Below, in pieces: positions 45,011 to 53,956 of a stretch of DNA of 64,000 nt. The stretch's first letter is position 1. The number at the start of each line of letters is the position of its first letter. This stretch comes from Rhodospirillales bacterium (lineage in GTDB: Bacteria > Pseudomonadota > Alphaproteobacteria > ATCC43930 > CGMCC-115725): the NCBI GenBank assembly GCA_028288725.1, contig JAQGIC010000057.1, positions 1 to 64,000 of the forward strand, given 5' to 3'. The translations under genes and the position numbers were made by a program. Under the pieces are notes generated by a model. It worked only from the letters and a program-made list of their open reading frames with translations. It ran no database searches and had not been told where the DNA came from.

Positions 45011-45805
45011 ATGACCCTGCCTTGCGTTATCGGAATGTATTGGGAGCCGGCCCTGGAACAGTCACTCGATCTTAGTCCGCCTCCGGCGCGGTTGGGCTGG
45101 GGCTATTTCATCGATTTCGACGGCACGCTGGTCGATTTTGCCCCAACCCCGGGCGGCGTCACGGTGAGCGAGGATCTGCGGGCGCTGCTGCACGCCGTCC
45201 ATGGCGCGGTGCAGGGCGCGCTGGCGATCGTCAGCGGCCGGCCATTGGCAGACCTCGATTGCTTCATCGCGCTGCCGCATCTGCCGATGGCCGGCCAGCA
45301 TGGGCTGGAATGGCGCGATGCGTTCGGCTGCGTCTCGCGCATTCCCCGGCTCAGTCTATCGCCACACATCGTCCAGGCTGCCCGGCAATGGTCCGCGGAC
45401 CGGCCGGGGACACTGGTCGAGGTCAAGGATTTCTCGGTGGCGCTCCATGTCCGTTTGGTGCCGGCCTTGATGTCCGATGCGCTCGAAATCGGCCGGCAAC
45501 TGGTCGCGAGCGATCCCAGCCGACTGATGCTGCAGCCCGGCTCGTTCGTCGTCGAGATCCGCTGCCGCGGCGGCCACAAGGGCGACATCGTCGACCGGCT
45601 GCTGCGCGATCGGCCGTTCCTCGGCCGACGGCCCATCTTCATCGGCGACGATCTGACCGACGAGCATGGCTTCGCCGCGGCCTCGCGCGCCGGCGGCTTC
45701 GGCATTCTGGTCGGCGGCGAGCGCGAGACGAGTGCGCGGCATCGCCTGGCCGGTCCGGCGGCGGTCAAGGCCTGGCTTCGGCCGCTGGCCGAGGGCACGG
45801 CATGA
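45011..45805 (+). CDS. otsB: Trehalose-6-phosphate phosphatase OtsB
   Basis: A 264-residue HAD-superfamily phosphatase releasing trehalose from trehalose 6-phosphate. HAD motif I is YFIDFDGTLVDFAPTP (about residues 32-47; nucleophile Asp), motif II is AIVSGRP, QHGLEWRD marks the OtsB cap region, and motif IV is FIGDDLTDEHGF (about 214-225). The C-terminal ARHRLAGPAAVKAWL is typical. ATG 45011 or 45035 are possible starts. The gene overlaps otsA by 4 bp and is divergent from opgG, so periplasmic and cytoplasmic osmolyte genes are neighbours. Confidence 0.94.
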   Translation: MTLPCVIGMYWEPALEQSLDLSPPPARLGWGYFIDFDGTLVDFAPTPGGVTVSEDLRALLHAVHGAVQGALAIVSGRPLADLDCFIALPHLPMAGQHGLEWRDAFGCVSRIPRLSLSPHIVQAARQWSADRPGTLVEVKDFSVALHVRLVPALMSDALEIGRQLVASDPSRLMLQPGSFVVEIRCRGGHKGDIVDRLLRDRPFLGRRPIFIGDDLTDEHGFAAASRAGGFGILVGGERETSARHRLAGPAAVKAWLRPLAEGTA

Positions 45806-47172
45806 GCAGGCTCGTCGTGGTGTCCAACCGCATCGCCCCGGTCGGCGAGGGCGGGCCGCCGCAGGGCGGCCTCGCGGTCGGCGTACTGGAGGCGTTGCGC
45901 GAACAGGGCGGGGTCTGGCTCGGCTGGTCCGGCAAGATCGTCGAGACCGTGCCGGACAAGCCGCGTTTCCGAACGTTCGGCAATATCACCGTCGTCGAAT
46001 TGGACCTGACCCAGGCCGAATACGACACCTATTACCTGGGCTATGCCAACGGCACGCTGTGGCCAGCGTTTCACTACCGGCTCGATCTGATGGAATTCTC
46101 GCGGCCCAATCTGGTCGGCTATCAGGCGGTCAACAAGCGCTTCGCCAAGGCGCTCGAGGGGCTCCTGCGGCCGGGCGACCGGGTCTGGGTACATGACTAT
46201 CATCTGATCCCGCTCGCGACGGAGCTGCGCGCGCTCGATATTCAGCTCAAGCTGGGGTTCTTCCTGCACACGCCGTTTCCGGCGGCCCAGGTTCTTTTGG
46301 GCGTGCCCTGGCACCGGGATCTGGTCGAACATCTGGCGACCTACGACGTGGTCGGATTCCAGACCGAGCGCGACGTCGCGGGCTTGCGCGACTATCTGAT
46401 GGTCGAGAATCACGGCACGATCGATCAGGAGGGCAACGGCGAGGCGTTCGGGCGGAAGTTCGTCGCCAAGGCCTTTCCGATCTCGATCGAGACCGCCGGC
46501 CTCGTCCGCCAGGCGGCCGACATGGAGAATTCGCCCCAGGTCAAGCGCCTGCGCGCCGCCATGCGCGGGCGCAGGCTGATCATCGGCGTCGACCGGCTGG
46601 ATTATTCCAAGGGCCTGGTGCGCCGGATCCAGGCGGTCGAGCGGCTGTTCGAGGCCCATCCCCAGTTCCGCAGCGCCGTGTCCTTCATGCAGATCGCACC
46701 ACCGACCCGCGGCGAGCTGCATCAATACCGCAATATCAGGCAAGAGCTGGAGCAGCATTCGGGCCGCATCAACGGCAAATATGCCGACTACGACTGGATG
46801 CCGATCCGCTACATCAGCCGGTCCTATTCCAGGCGCACGCTCGCCGGTTTCTACCGGGCGAGCGCCATCGGATTGGTGACGCCGCTGATCGACGGGATGA
46901 ACCTGGTCGCCAAGGAATATGTCGCCTGCCAGGACCCGGAGGATCCGGGCGTGCTGGTCCTGTCGTGCTTCGCCGGCGCGGCGCGGGAGCTGGACGGCGC
47001 CCTGATGGTCAATCCCTATGATTTCGAGGCGGTCGGGGACACGGTTGCGGGCGCGTTGCAGATGACGCTGGGCGAGCGGCGCGAACGGCACAAGACCTTG
47101 ATGGACCGGCTGAAGCGCTGGGACATCACCGCCTGGCGCAAGGCGTTCGAGGCGGCGCTCGCCGCCGTCTGA
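45802..47172 (+). CDS. otsA: Trehalose-6-phosphate synthase OtsA
   Basis: A 456-residue family 20 glycosyltransferase joining UDP-glucose and glucose 6-phosphate. Motifs are LVVVSNRIAPV (residues 4-14), GGLAVGVLEAL, WVHDYHLIPLA (about 129-139), FFLHTPFPAAQ, GVDRLDYSKGL (about 260-270) and DGMNLVAKEYVACQ (about 364-377). Length and motifs are complete. The start overlaps the otsB stop (ATGA). Together otsBA makes the cytoplasmic osmoprotectant trehalose. Confidence 0.97.
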   Translation: MSRLVVVSNRIAPVGEGGPPQGGLAVGVLEALREQGGVWLGWSGKIVETVPDKPRFRTFGNITVVELDLTQAEYDTYYLGYANGTLWPAFHYRLDLMEFSRPNLVGYQAVNKRFAKALEGLLRPGDRVWVHDYHLIPLATELRALDIQLKLGFFLHTPFPAAQVLLGVPWHRDLVEHLATYDVVGFQTERDVAGLRDYLMVENHGTIDQEGNGEAFGRKFVAKAFPISIETAGLVRQAADMENSPQVKRLRAAMRGRRLIIGVDRLDYSKGLVRRIQAVERLFEAHPQFRSAVSFMQIAPPTRGELHQYRNIRQELEQHSGRINGKYADYDWMPIRYISRSYSRRTLAGFYRASAIGLVTPLIDGMNLVAKEYVACQDPEDPGVLVLSCFAGAARELDGALMVNPYDFEAVGDTVAGALQMTLGERRERHKTLMDRLKRWDITAWRKAFEAALAAV

Positions 47173-47231
47173 CGGCGCGTTTTCGGAATAGTACCTTCCT
47201 ACATGAGTTCTCAAGAAGGCGGGAGGCTGCC

Positions 47232-48767
47232 ATGACCGACAGACGCTATGTGCCCTTGCAGGGTTCGGACCGGAAACTCCCGACGGCCGCGACCCTGCTC
47301 GGGCCGGTCGATCCGGCGCAGTTGCTGACGCTCAGCCTGTATCTGAAGCCGCGCGAGACGCCGCCGGCGGGGCGGCGCTTCGATCGGGTGGAATTCGCCC
47401 AGCGCTATGGGGCGGCACCGGACCATATCGCGCGCGTCGAGGCCTATGCCCGCGACCATGGGCTGGTCGTGGCCGATGTCGATCCGGTCCGCCGCCTGGT
47501 CCGGATCGCCGGCACCGCCCAGGCGCTCGGCCGCGCCTTTCGTACCAAGCTCGACCGCTACGGCATCGCCACCGGCGAGCATCGCGGGCGCGGCGGCCCG
47601 CTCTATGTCGGCGACGACATCGTCGATCTGGTCCAGGGCGTGTTCGGCCTCGACGACCGGCCGCAGGCGCGCGCCCAATTCCGCATCGCCCCCGCCAGCG
47701 CGACGGCGTCGAGCTTCACACCGGTGCAGATCGCCGATCTCTACGGCTTTCCGCCCGGCGACGGCGCCGGCGAGACCATCGCGCTGATCGAGTTGGGCGG
47801 CGGCTTCACCCCGGCCGACCTCGCGACCTATTTCAAGGGGCTGAACGTCGCCCCGCCAAAAGTGACCGCCGTCGCGGTCGACGGCGGCCGCAACGCGCCG
47901 ACGCGGGACGCGGGCGGGCCCGACGGCGAGGTGATGCTGGATATCGAGGTGGCGGGTGCGCTCGCGCCGGGCGCGCAGATCGCGGTCTATTTCGCGCCCA
48001 ACACCGACCAGGGCTTCCTCGATGCCGTGACCCAGGCGATCCATGATCAGACGCTCAAGCCCTCGGTCGTATCGATCAGCTGGGGCGGCCCGGAATCCGC
48101 CTGGACCCCGGCGGCCGCCCAGGCAATGGACCAGGCGTTCCACGATGCGGCGAGCCTGGGCGTCACCATCTGCGTCGCGTCCGGCGACGGCGGGTCGTCG
48201 GACGGGGTGACGGATGGCAAGGTCCATGTCGATTTTCCGGCGTCGAGTCCGAACGTGCTCGGCTGCGGCGGCACACGCGTCACGGCCGGCGCGGGCGGCA
48301 CGGCGATCGCCGCCGAGACGGTCTGGAACGATGGCGCCCAGGGCGGCGCCGGGGGCGGCGGGATCAGCGCGCTGTTTCCGCCGCCGGCCTATCAGCAGGC
48401 CATCGCCCTGCCGCCCTCGGCCAATGCGGGCGCCGGGCCCGGGCGCGGGGTGCCCGACGTCGCCGGCAACGCCGACCCGCAGAGCGGCTATCAGGTTTTG
48501 GTCGACGGGCAGAGCATGGTGATCGGCGGCACCAGTGCCGTGGCACCGCTCTGGGCCGGGCTGATCGCGCGTTTGAACGCCGCTCTGGGCCATCCGGTCG
48601 GCTTCGTCAATCCGCAGCTCTATGCCCATGCCGCCGCCTGCCGGGACATCGTCAGCGGCAACAACGGCGCCTACCAGGCCGGCAGGGGCTGGGATGCCTG
48701 CACCGGGCTGGGCTCGCCCAACGGGACGGCCCTGCTGGCGGCACTGAAGAGCGGCGTCTCGGGCTAG
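47232..48767 (+). CDS. Sedolisin/kumamolisin-like S53 serine-carboxyl peptidase
   Basis: A 511-residue acid-type protease of family S53. The N-terminal part (about residues 1-160) is the Pro-kumamolisin activation domain (LSLYLKPR ... FAQRYGAA). The catalytic domain shows GEVMLDIEVAG (Glu and Asp of the triad, about residues 235-245), VASGDGGSSDG (oxyanion Asp) and GGTSAVAPLWAGL (catalytic Ser, about 435-447). The Ca-binding C-terminus includes NNGAYQAGRGWDACTGLGSP. No signal peptide is seen in front of the pro-domain, as in some bacterial members, so export may be unconventional. A 20-bp palindrome starts in its stop codon. Confidence 0.93.
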   Translation: MTDRRYVPLQGSDRKLPTAATLLGPVDPAQLLTLSLYLKPRETPPAGRRFDRVEFAQRYGAAPDHIARVEAYARDHGLVVADVDPVRRLVRIAGTAQALGRAFRTKLDRYGIATGEHRGRGGPLYVGDDIVDLVQGVFGLDDRPQARAQFRIAPASATASSFTPVQIADLYGFPPGDGAGETIALIELGGGFTPADLATYFKGLNVAPPKVTAVAVDGGRNAPTRDAGGPDGEVMLDIEVAGALAPGAQIAVYFAPNTDQGFLDAVTQAIHDQTLKPSVVSISWGGPESAWTPAAAQAMDQAFHDAASLGVTICVASGDGGSSDGVTDGKVHVDFPASSPNVLGCGGTRVTAGAGGTAIAAETVWNDGAQGGAGGGGISALFPPPAYQQAIALPPSANAGAGPGRGVPDVAGNADPQSGYQVLVDGQSMVIGGTSAVAPLWAGLIARLNAALGHPVGFVNPQLYAHAAACRDIVSGNNGAYQAGRGWDACTGLGSPNGTALLAALKSGVSG

Positions 48768-48812
48768 TTGTGGATAAATCAGACGGGTATTTCCGTCTGA
48801 TTTATCCACAAC
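48767..48812. repeat. 20-bp perfect palindrome carrying two inverted DnaA-box sequences
   Basis: Arms 48767-48786 and 48793-48812 are exact complements around a 6-base loop. They contain TGTGGATAA (48769-48777) and TTATCCACA (48802-48810), both perfect matches to the DnaA box. The stem begins on the last base of the protease stop codon and may also work as a transcription terminator, though there is no U-tract. Confidence 0.9.
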
Positions 48813-48830
48813 CCATTAGTCTGGCGGACC

Positions 48831-48868
48831 GATTCACCCACCGCTTGGGAACCAAGCGGTGGGATCGG
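48831..48868. repeat. 12-bp palindrome with conserved flanks (hairpin family)
   Basis: Arms 48837-48848 and 48852-48863 (CCCACCGCTTGG and complement) surround GAA. The flanks GATTCA and ATCGG match those around the different-sequence hairpin at 30918-30944. Confidence 0.85.
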
Positions 48869-48909
48869 ACCACCAGTTTCGCATTGTCTCGGTCCCATGC
48901 TCGTGCCAG

Positions 48910-48923
48910 TTTCGGAAACGAAC
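48910..48923. promoter_or_regulatory. Candidate GlpR operator ahead of glpR
   Basis: Read on the minus strand, GTTCGTTTCCGAAA. It matches the site ahead of glpK (TTTCGCTTTCGAAA) at 11 of 14 positions. It lies 20 bp before the glpR ATG, consistent with autoregulation. Confidence 0.5.
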
Positions 48924-48942
48924 ATCGATCGGGACGAACCGG

Positions 48943-49740
48943 ATGAGCGATACGGGGACGGGCGGCGAACGGACGGGGGCGACGGCGCGCCATAGCGGCA
49001 TCGTCGCCCTGGTCCGCCAACGCGGCTTCATGGCGATCGAGGCGCTCGCCAATCATTTCGACGTGACGGTCCAGACCATCCGGCGCGACCTCAATCTGCT
49101 GTCCGAGGAAGGCCGCGTGCTGCGCTATCATGGCGGCGCCGGCCTGCCGTCGAGCATCGAGAATATCGACTATACCGCGCGCCAGGTGATGAACCCGGTG
49201 GAAAAGGACCGGATCGCCCGGCTGGTCGCGGCCGAGATTCCGGATCAAGCCTCACTGTTCATCAATATCGGCACGACGACCGAGGCGGTCGCGCGCGCGC
49301 TCGCCGCGCATCGGGATCTGCAGGTCATCACCAACAATTTGAACGTGGCCACCACGCTTGCGCGCAGCACCGATTTCAAGATCGTGCTGACCGGCGGCAC
49401 GGTGCGCAATCGCGACGGCGGCATCGTCGGGGCCGCGTCCTGCGACATGATCGGCCAGTTCCGGGTCGATTTCGGCATCATCGGCATCAGCGGCATCGAC
49501 GAGGACGGGACCTTGCTCGATTTCGATGCCGACGAGGTGCGCGCGGCCCAGGCGATCCTGCGCAACGCGCGCCAGGTCTTTCTGGTGGCCGACCACACGA
49601 AATTCACCCGGCGGCCGATGGTGCGCATGGGGTCGATCACCGAGGTCGCCGCCTTGTTCACCGACGAGCCGCCGCCGCCGGCGATCGCGAAGCTGCTGCA
49701 GCAGCACGAGGTGGCGTTGAAGATCGCACCGAGGGAATAG
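48943..49740 (+). CDS. glpR: DeoR-family regulator GlpR (glycerol/G3P repressor)
   Basis: A 265-residue DeoR-type repressor. The N-terminal helix-turn-helix (about residues 16-70) shows [38 protein letters not shown] without quotation of more. The C-terminal sugar-phosphate sensor has [31 protein letters not shown] and [18 protein letters not shown]. The assignment to GlpR rests on these family features and on glpK 43 bp downstream. ATG 48943 was chosen since the frame upstream overlaps the repeat region. Glycerol 3-phosphate is the expected inducer. Confidence 0.9.
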   Translation: MSDTGTGGERTGATARHSGIVALVRQRGFMAIEALANHFDVTVQTIRRDLNLLSEEGRVLRYHGGAGLPSSIENIDYTARQVMNPVEKDRIARLVAAEIPDQASLFINIGTTTEAVARALAAHRDLQVITNNLNVATTLARSTDFKIVLTGGTVRNRDGGIVGAASCDMIGQFRVDFGIIGISGIDEDGTLLDFDADEVRAAQAILRNARQVFLVADHTKFTRRPMVRMGSITEVAALFTDEPPPPAIAKLLQQHEVALKIAPRE

Positions 49741-49742
49741 AG

Positions 49743-49756
49743 TTTCGCTTTCGAAA
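49743..49756. promoter_or_regulatory. Candidate GlpR operator ahead of glpK
   Basis: TTTCGCTTTCGAAA immediately after the glpR stop and 27 bp before the glpK ATG. The TTCG-N-TTTCGAA pattern recurs ahead of glpR, supporting control by the same repressor. Confidence 0.5.
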
Positions 49757-49783
49757 AGAAAAAATCACGGGGGAGGCAGGAGC

Positions 49784-51265
49784 ATGTCGCGGTTCATCGG
49801 CGCGCTCGATCAGGGCACGACCAGTACCCGGTTCATCGTGTTCGATCGCCAGGGGAAGATCGTCGCGGTCGCCCAGAAGGAACATCGGCAGATCTATCCG
49901 AAGCCCGGCCAGGTCGAGCACGATCCGCTGGAGATCTGGCGCAATACCGAAGCGGTGACCGCCGACGCCCTGGCCAAGGCCGGCATCACGGCCGGCGATC
50001 TCGTCGCGGTCGGCATCACCAATCAGCGCGAGACGACCCTGCTGTGGGATGCCAAAACCGGTCAGCCGCTGCATAACGCGTTGGTCTGGCAGGACACGCG
50101 GGTCGATCACCTGGTCGCATTCTACGCCAAGGACGGCGGCCAGGACCGGTTCCGCGCCAAGACGGGCCTGCCGCTCGCCAGCTATTTCAGCGGCCTCAAG
50201 CTGAAATGGCTGCTCGACCATGTCGATGGCGCCCGCGCCAAGGCCGAGGCCGGCGATGCGCTGTTCGGCACGATCGATGCTTGGCTGCTGTGGAACCTGA
50301 CGGGACTGCATGCGACCGACGTGACCAATGCCAGCCGGACCCAGCTGATGGATCTGGCGACGCTCGACTGGGACGAGGGAATGCTGGCCGCATTCGACAT
50401 CCCGCGCGCCTGCCTGCCGCGCATCCGTTCGTCGAGCGAGGTCTATGGGACCGCCAAGGGCGTGCTGGCCGGCGTGCCGATCGCCGGGATCCTGGGCGAT
50501 CAGCAGGCGGCTCTGGTCGGCCAGACCTGCTTTGCGCCGGGCGAAGCGAAGAACACCTACGGCACCGGCTGCTTCCTGCTGATGAACACGGGGCGGACGC
50601 CGGTGCCCTCGACCTGCGGCCTGGTCACGACGGTGGGCTATCAATTCGGCGATGCACCGGCGCATTACGCGCTCGAAGGCTCGATCGCCATCACCGGCGC
50701 GCTGGTGCAGTGGTTGCGCGACAATCTGGGGCTCATCCGGTCGAGCGAGGAGATCGAGCCGCTGGCCCGCTCGGTCGAGGACAATGGCGACGTCTATTTC
50801 GTCCCGGCCTTCTCCGGCCTCTATGCGCCCTATTGGAAGGAGAGCGCCCGCGGCGTGGTCGCCGGCTTGACCCGCTTCGCCGGTCGCGGTCACCTGGCCC
50901 GCGCGGCGCTGGAGGCGACAGCCTATCAGACGCGCGACGTGATCGATGCCATGGCCAAGGATTCCGGCATCGCGATCAGCGAGCTGCGCGCGGACGGCGG
51001 CATGGTGGTCAACGAGTTGCTGATGCAGTTCCAGGCCGACCTGCTGAACGTGCCGGTGGTCCGGCCGCAGGTGATCGAAACGACCGCGCTCGGCGCCGCC
51101 TATGCCGCCGGCCTCGCCACCGGCTATTGGCGCGACCAGGCGGATCTGAAGCGGAATTGGGGCCGCGACCGGACCTGGGCTCCGGCCATGGCGGCGGACC
51201 GGCGCGACCGGCTCTACGCCTCATGGCAGAAGGCGGTCCGGCGTGCGTTCGACTGGATCGACTAA
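49784..51265 (+). CDS. glpK: Glycerol kinase GlpK
   Basis: A 493-residue FGGY-family kinase phosphorylating glycerol to glycerol 3-phosphate. The N-terminal ATPase region is [12 protein letters not shown] (residues 6-17), [12 protein letters not shown] carries the glycerol-contact Arg/Glu, and NALVWQDTR follows. The C-terminal FGGY signature is [19 protein letters not shown]. GlpK family features such as [13 protein letters not shown] and [11 protein letters not shown] are present. GGGGGAGGCAGG precedes the ATG. It lies between glpR and mgsA, with no glpD or glpF in the window. Confidence 0.97.
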   Translation: MSRFIGALDQGTTSTRFIVFDRQGKIVAVAQKEHRQIYPKPGQVEHDPLEIWRNTEAVTADALAKAGITAGDLVAVGITNQRETTLLWDAKTGQPLHNALVWQDTRVDHLVAFYAKDGGQDRFRAKTGLPLASYFSGLKLKWLLDHVDGARAKAEAGDALFGTIDAWLLWNLTGLHATDVTNASRTQLMDLATLDWDEGMLAAFDIPRACLPRIRSSSEVYGTAKGVLAGVPIAGILGDQQAALVGQTCFAPGEAKNTYGTGCFLLMNTGRTPVPSTCGLVTTVGYQFGDAPAHYALEGSIAITGALVQWLRDNLGLIRSSEEIEPLARSVEDNGDVYFVPAFSGLYAPYWKESARGVVAGLTRFAGRGHLARAALEATAYQTRDVIDAMAKDSGIAISELRADGGMVVNELLMQFQADLLNVPVVRPQVIETTALGAAYAAGLATGYWRDQADLKRNWGRDRTWAPAMAADRRDRLYASWQKAVRRAFDWID

Positions 51266-51314
51266 TCTGTCCGGTTCTGATCGAGTGACGCCCGGCCCGT
51301 CTTGGAGAACTGCC

Positions 51315-51695
51315 ATGAAAATCGCGCTCGTCGCCCACGACCGGCTGAAGCCGGCCTTCGTCGCATGGGTGCGCAAGCATGAGGCTGTCTTCGCGCAGCA
51401 TCAGATGGTCGCGACCGGCACCACGGGCACGCAGATCAAGCTGGCCTGTCCGGCGCTCGACATCATGCTGGTCAAGAGCGGCCCGCTGGGCGGCGATCAG
51501 CAAATCGGCGCGATGATCGCCGAGGGCACGGTCGATGCCCTGATCTTCATGGCCGATCCGCTGACGCCGATGCCGCACGACGTCGATGTCAAGGCGCTGG
51601 TCCGGCTGTCGACGCTGTACAATATTCCGATGGCGTGCAACGAGGCGACGGCCGATCTGGTCGCAGGCTGGCTCGCCCGGATGGCCTCGCATTAG
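51315..51695 (+). CDS. mgsA: Methylglyoxal synthase MgsA
   Basis: A 126-residue enzyme converting dihydroxyacetone phosphate to methylglyoxal and phosphate. Motifs are [19 protein letters not shown] (phosphate-binding), and the active-site stretch [17 protein letters not shown] (about residues 55-71) with the catalytic Asp. [12 protein letters not shown] is also typical. It is shorter than the E. coli enzyme (152) because of trimmed termini. ATG 51315 follows TTGGAGAAC. It is 49 bp downstream of glpK, so glycerol flux may be tied to methylglyoxal overflow (inference). Confidence 0.94.
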   Translation: MKIALVAHDRLKPAFVAWVRKHEAVFAQHQMVATGTTGTQIKLACPALDIMLVKSGPLGGDQQIGAMIAEGTVDALIFMADPLTPMPHDVDVKALVRLSTLYNIPMACNEATADLVAGWLARMASH

Positions 51696-51800
51696 CGTCG
51701 GACAGCAATTCGATACCCGAGGAGCAACCCGATTGAATTTCCGGCTTTTGCCATGCTAGCGTCCCGCCGCGCCGCTGGATAAGCACCGGAGAAGAAGGCT

Positions 51801-51998
51801 ATGGAGGAAAAGTCGGAGAAGTCGGGCACGCCTTGGGTATGGGGGCTTTTGCTGCCCTATATCGCGCTGCTCTGGCTGCCGTTCTATAACGCGAAGGAAC
51901 CGGCCATCGCCGGCTTTCCGTTCTTCTACTGGTACCAGTTCGCGTGGGTGCCGCTGACGTCGCTGCTGATCTTCCTCGTCTACAGGAAGGTCAAATGA
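51801..51998 (+). CDS. DUF3311 small membrane protein
   Basis: A 65-residue protein with two hydrophobic spans (about residues 12-30 and 42-61: VWGLLLPYIALLWLPF and FYWYQFAWVPLTSLLIFLVY). This is the DUF3311 pattern, a small protein regularly encoded directly before sodium:solute symporters of the MctP/PutP type. It overlaps the symporter start by 4 bp (ATGA) and is probably its accessory subunit. Confidence 0.9.
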   Translation: MEEKSEKSGTPWVWGLLLPYIALLWLPFYNAKEPAIAGFPFFYWYQFAWVPLTSLLIFLVYRKVK

Positions 51999-53533
51999 GC
52001 ACCGATACGATCAATTGGACGGCACTGACCGTCTTCATCCTGTTCTTCGCCCTGGTCACGGTCATCGGCTTCTTCGCCGCGCGCTGGCGCGCCGGCGACA
52101 TGACCCAGCTCCACGAATGGGGCCTGGGCGGCCGCCGCTTCGGCACCATCATCACCTGGTTCCTGGTCGGCGGCGATTTCTACACCGCCTATACCGTGAT
52201 CGCGGTGCCGGCGCTGGTCTATGCGGTCGGCGCCTACGGGTTCTTCGCGCTGCCCTACACGATCGTGGTCTATCCGCTCGTGTTCCTGGTCATGCCGCGG
52301 CTCTGGGCCGTCTGCCACAAGCATGATTACGTGACCGGCGCCGATTTCGTGCATGGCCGCTACGGCAGTTCCTGGCTGGCGCTCGCGGTGGCGCTCACCG
52401 GCCTGCTCGCGACCATGCCCTATATCGCGCTGCAGCTGGTCGGCATGCAGGTCGTGATCGGCGCGCTCGGCATCGGCGGCGAGGGCTTCACGGGCGAGAT
52501 CCCGCTGATCGTCGCCTTCGTCATTCTGGCCGTCTATACCTATGCCTCAGGCCTGCGCGCGCCGGCCATGATCGCCTTCGTCAAGGATGTGATGATCTAT
52601 ATCGTCGTCATCGCCGCGATCGCGATCATCCCGATGCATCTGGGCGGCTATGGCGCCGTGTTCGATGCCGCCGACAAGGCGTTCCAGGCCAAGGGCGGGG
52701 CGACCGGCCTGATCCTGCAGCCCGGCCAGTTCGTGCCCTTCGCCACGCTGGCGCTGGGTTCGGCCTTTGCCGCCTTCATGTATCCGCACACGATGACCGG
52801 CGTGCTGTCGTCGTCGAGCGGCGACGTGGTGCGCAAGAACGCCATGCTGCTGCCGGCCTATACGGTCCTCCTGGGCCTGATCGCGATGCTGGGCTACATG
52901 GCGATCGCCGCCGGCGTCACGGTCAAGTCGCCGACCGCGGTCGTGCCGGCGCTGTTCCTCAAGATCTTCCCGGACTGGTTCGTGGGCTTCAGCTTCGCCG
53001 CGATCGCCATCGGTGCGCTCGTGCCGGCCGCGATCATGTCGATCGGTGCGGCCAACCTGTTCACCCGGAATATCTGGCGGACCTTCGTCAATCCGAACAT
53101 CACGCCCGCGGCCGAATCCTCGGTGGCCAAGCTCGTCTCGCTGATCGTGAAGTTCGGCGCGCTGATCTTCATCGTGGCCCTGCCGACGCAGTTCGCGATC
53201 GATCTGCAGCTGCTGGGCGGCGTCTGGATCCTGCAGACCTTCCCGGCGATCGTGCTGGGCCTCTACAAGACCCGGCTGCGGCCGTCGGCGCTGCTGGTCG
53301 GCTGGTTTGCCGGCATGGTCGTGGGCACGCTGATGGCCTATCAGACCGGACTGAAGCCGATCTATCCGCTGGTCGTCGGCGGCACGACCTACTCGGTCTA
53401 TATCGGCGTGCTGGCCGGCGCGCTCAATCTGGTGGTCAGCACCGTCGCCTCCTTCCTGTTCGGTGCCCTTGGCATCGGTCAGGGTAGCGATGAGACCGAA
53501 CCGGGCGACTACCAGCTGAGCAAGGCCAAATAA
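51995..53533 (+). CDS. mctP: Sodium:solute symporter family protein, MctP-like monocarboxylate permease
   Basis: A 512-residue symporter with about 13 hydrophobic spans. The family segments LGGRRFGTIITWFLVGGDFYTAYT (about residues 46-69 region), GADFVHGRYGS and MYPHTMTGVLSSSS are seen, as in MctP of Rhizobium, which takes up lactate, pyruvate, propionate and alanine. The substrate is not proven. It is encoded with a DUF3311 partner and followed by a strong terminator. The mgsA-glpK block upstream suggests three-carbon metabolism nearby. Confidence 0.85.
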   Translation: MSTDTINWTALTVFILFFALVTVIGFFAARWRAGDMTQLHEWGLGGRRFGTIITWFLVGGDFYTAYTVIAVPALVYAVGAYGFFALPYTIVVYPLVFLVMPRLWAVCHKHDYVTGADFVHGRYGSSWLALAVALTGLLATMPYIALQLVGMQVVIGALGIGGEGFTGEIPLIVAFVILAVYTYASGLRAPAMIAFVKDVMIYIVVIAAIAIIPMHLGGYGAVFDAADKAFQAKGGATGLILQPGQFVPFATLALGSAFAAFMYPHTMTGVLSSSSGDVVRKNAMLLPAYTVLLGLIAMLGYMAIAAGVTVKSPTAVVPALFLKIFPDWFVGFSFAAIAIGALVPAAIMSIGAANLFTRNIWRTFVNPNITPAAESSVAKLVSLIVKFGALIFIVALPTQFAIDLQLLGGVWILQTFPAIVLGLYKTRLRPSALLVGWFAGMVVGTLMAYQTGLKPIYPLVVGGTTYSVYIGVLAGALNLVVSTVASFLFGALGIGQGSDETEPGDYQLSKAK

Positions 53534-53559
53534 GCGACCGAAGCACGAGGTCCAAAGCC

Positions 53560-53600
53560 AACGGGGCGGAATAACAAGCAATTCCGCCCCGTTTTATTTT
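53560..53600 (+). terminator. Rho-independent terminator after the MctP-like gene
   Basis: Perfect 13-bp arms 53560-53572 (AACGGGGCGGAAT) and 53581-53593 surround an 8-base loop, followed by TTATTTT. Confidence 0.93.
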
Positions 53601-53668
53601 TAACCCTGGGGGATGTCCTTGGCGATCCGAGCCCCATCTCTGACGGGCCCGTGTTCAGGAGGCCGATC

Positions 53669-53839
53669 ATGTCTAGTCTGCGACAGCTTGCCATCCTGGG
53701 GCTGGGGCTCCTCTTGAGCGGCTGCGGCGTAGCGGCCGCACCGTGCCGGATCGGATCGGCCGTGCTCGACATGGTCCCGCTGGTCGGCCATGTCGCCGCC
53801 GCGCCGACCGATGCCTGCGCCACCGCGATCGATCCGTAA
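53669..53839 (+). CDS. Small lipoprotein
   Basis: A 56-residue protein with a lipoprotein signal: MSSLRQLAILGLGLLLSGC, lipobox LLSGC with Cys at residue 19. The mature part is only about 37 residues (APCRIGSAVLDMVPLVGHV...). It resembles short outer-membrane lipoproteins of unknown role (DUF6726-type from memory, not certain). CAGGAGG precedes the ATG. It stands alone between two terminator-bounded genes. Confidence 0.75.
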   Translation: MSSLRQLAILGLGLLLSGCGVAAAPCRIGSAVLDMVPLVGHVAAAPTDACATAIDP

Positions 53840-53956
53840 TCCTCCGATGCTTTGTTTATTTCTTGCTTACCGCGCGCCGTGACCGCAGGTTATCGTCTTC
53901 ATGAGAGGCGGGTTGAACCGCCCTTGCCGTATCTTCGGGGTGGAGGCTGCTTCGCG

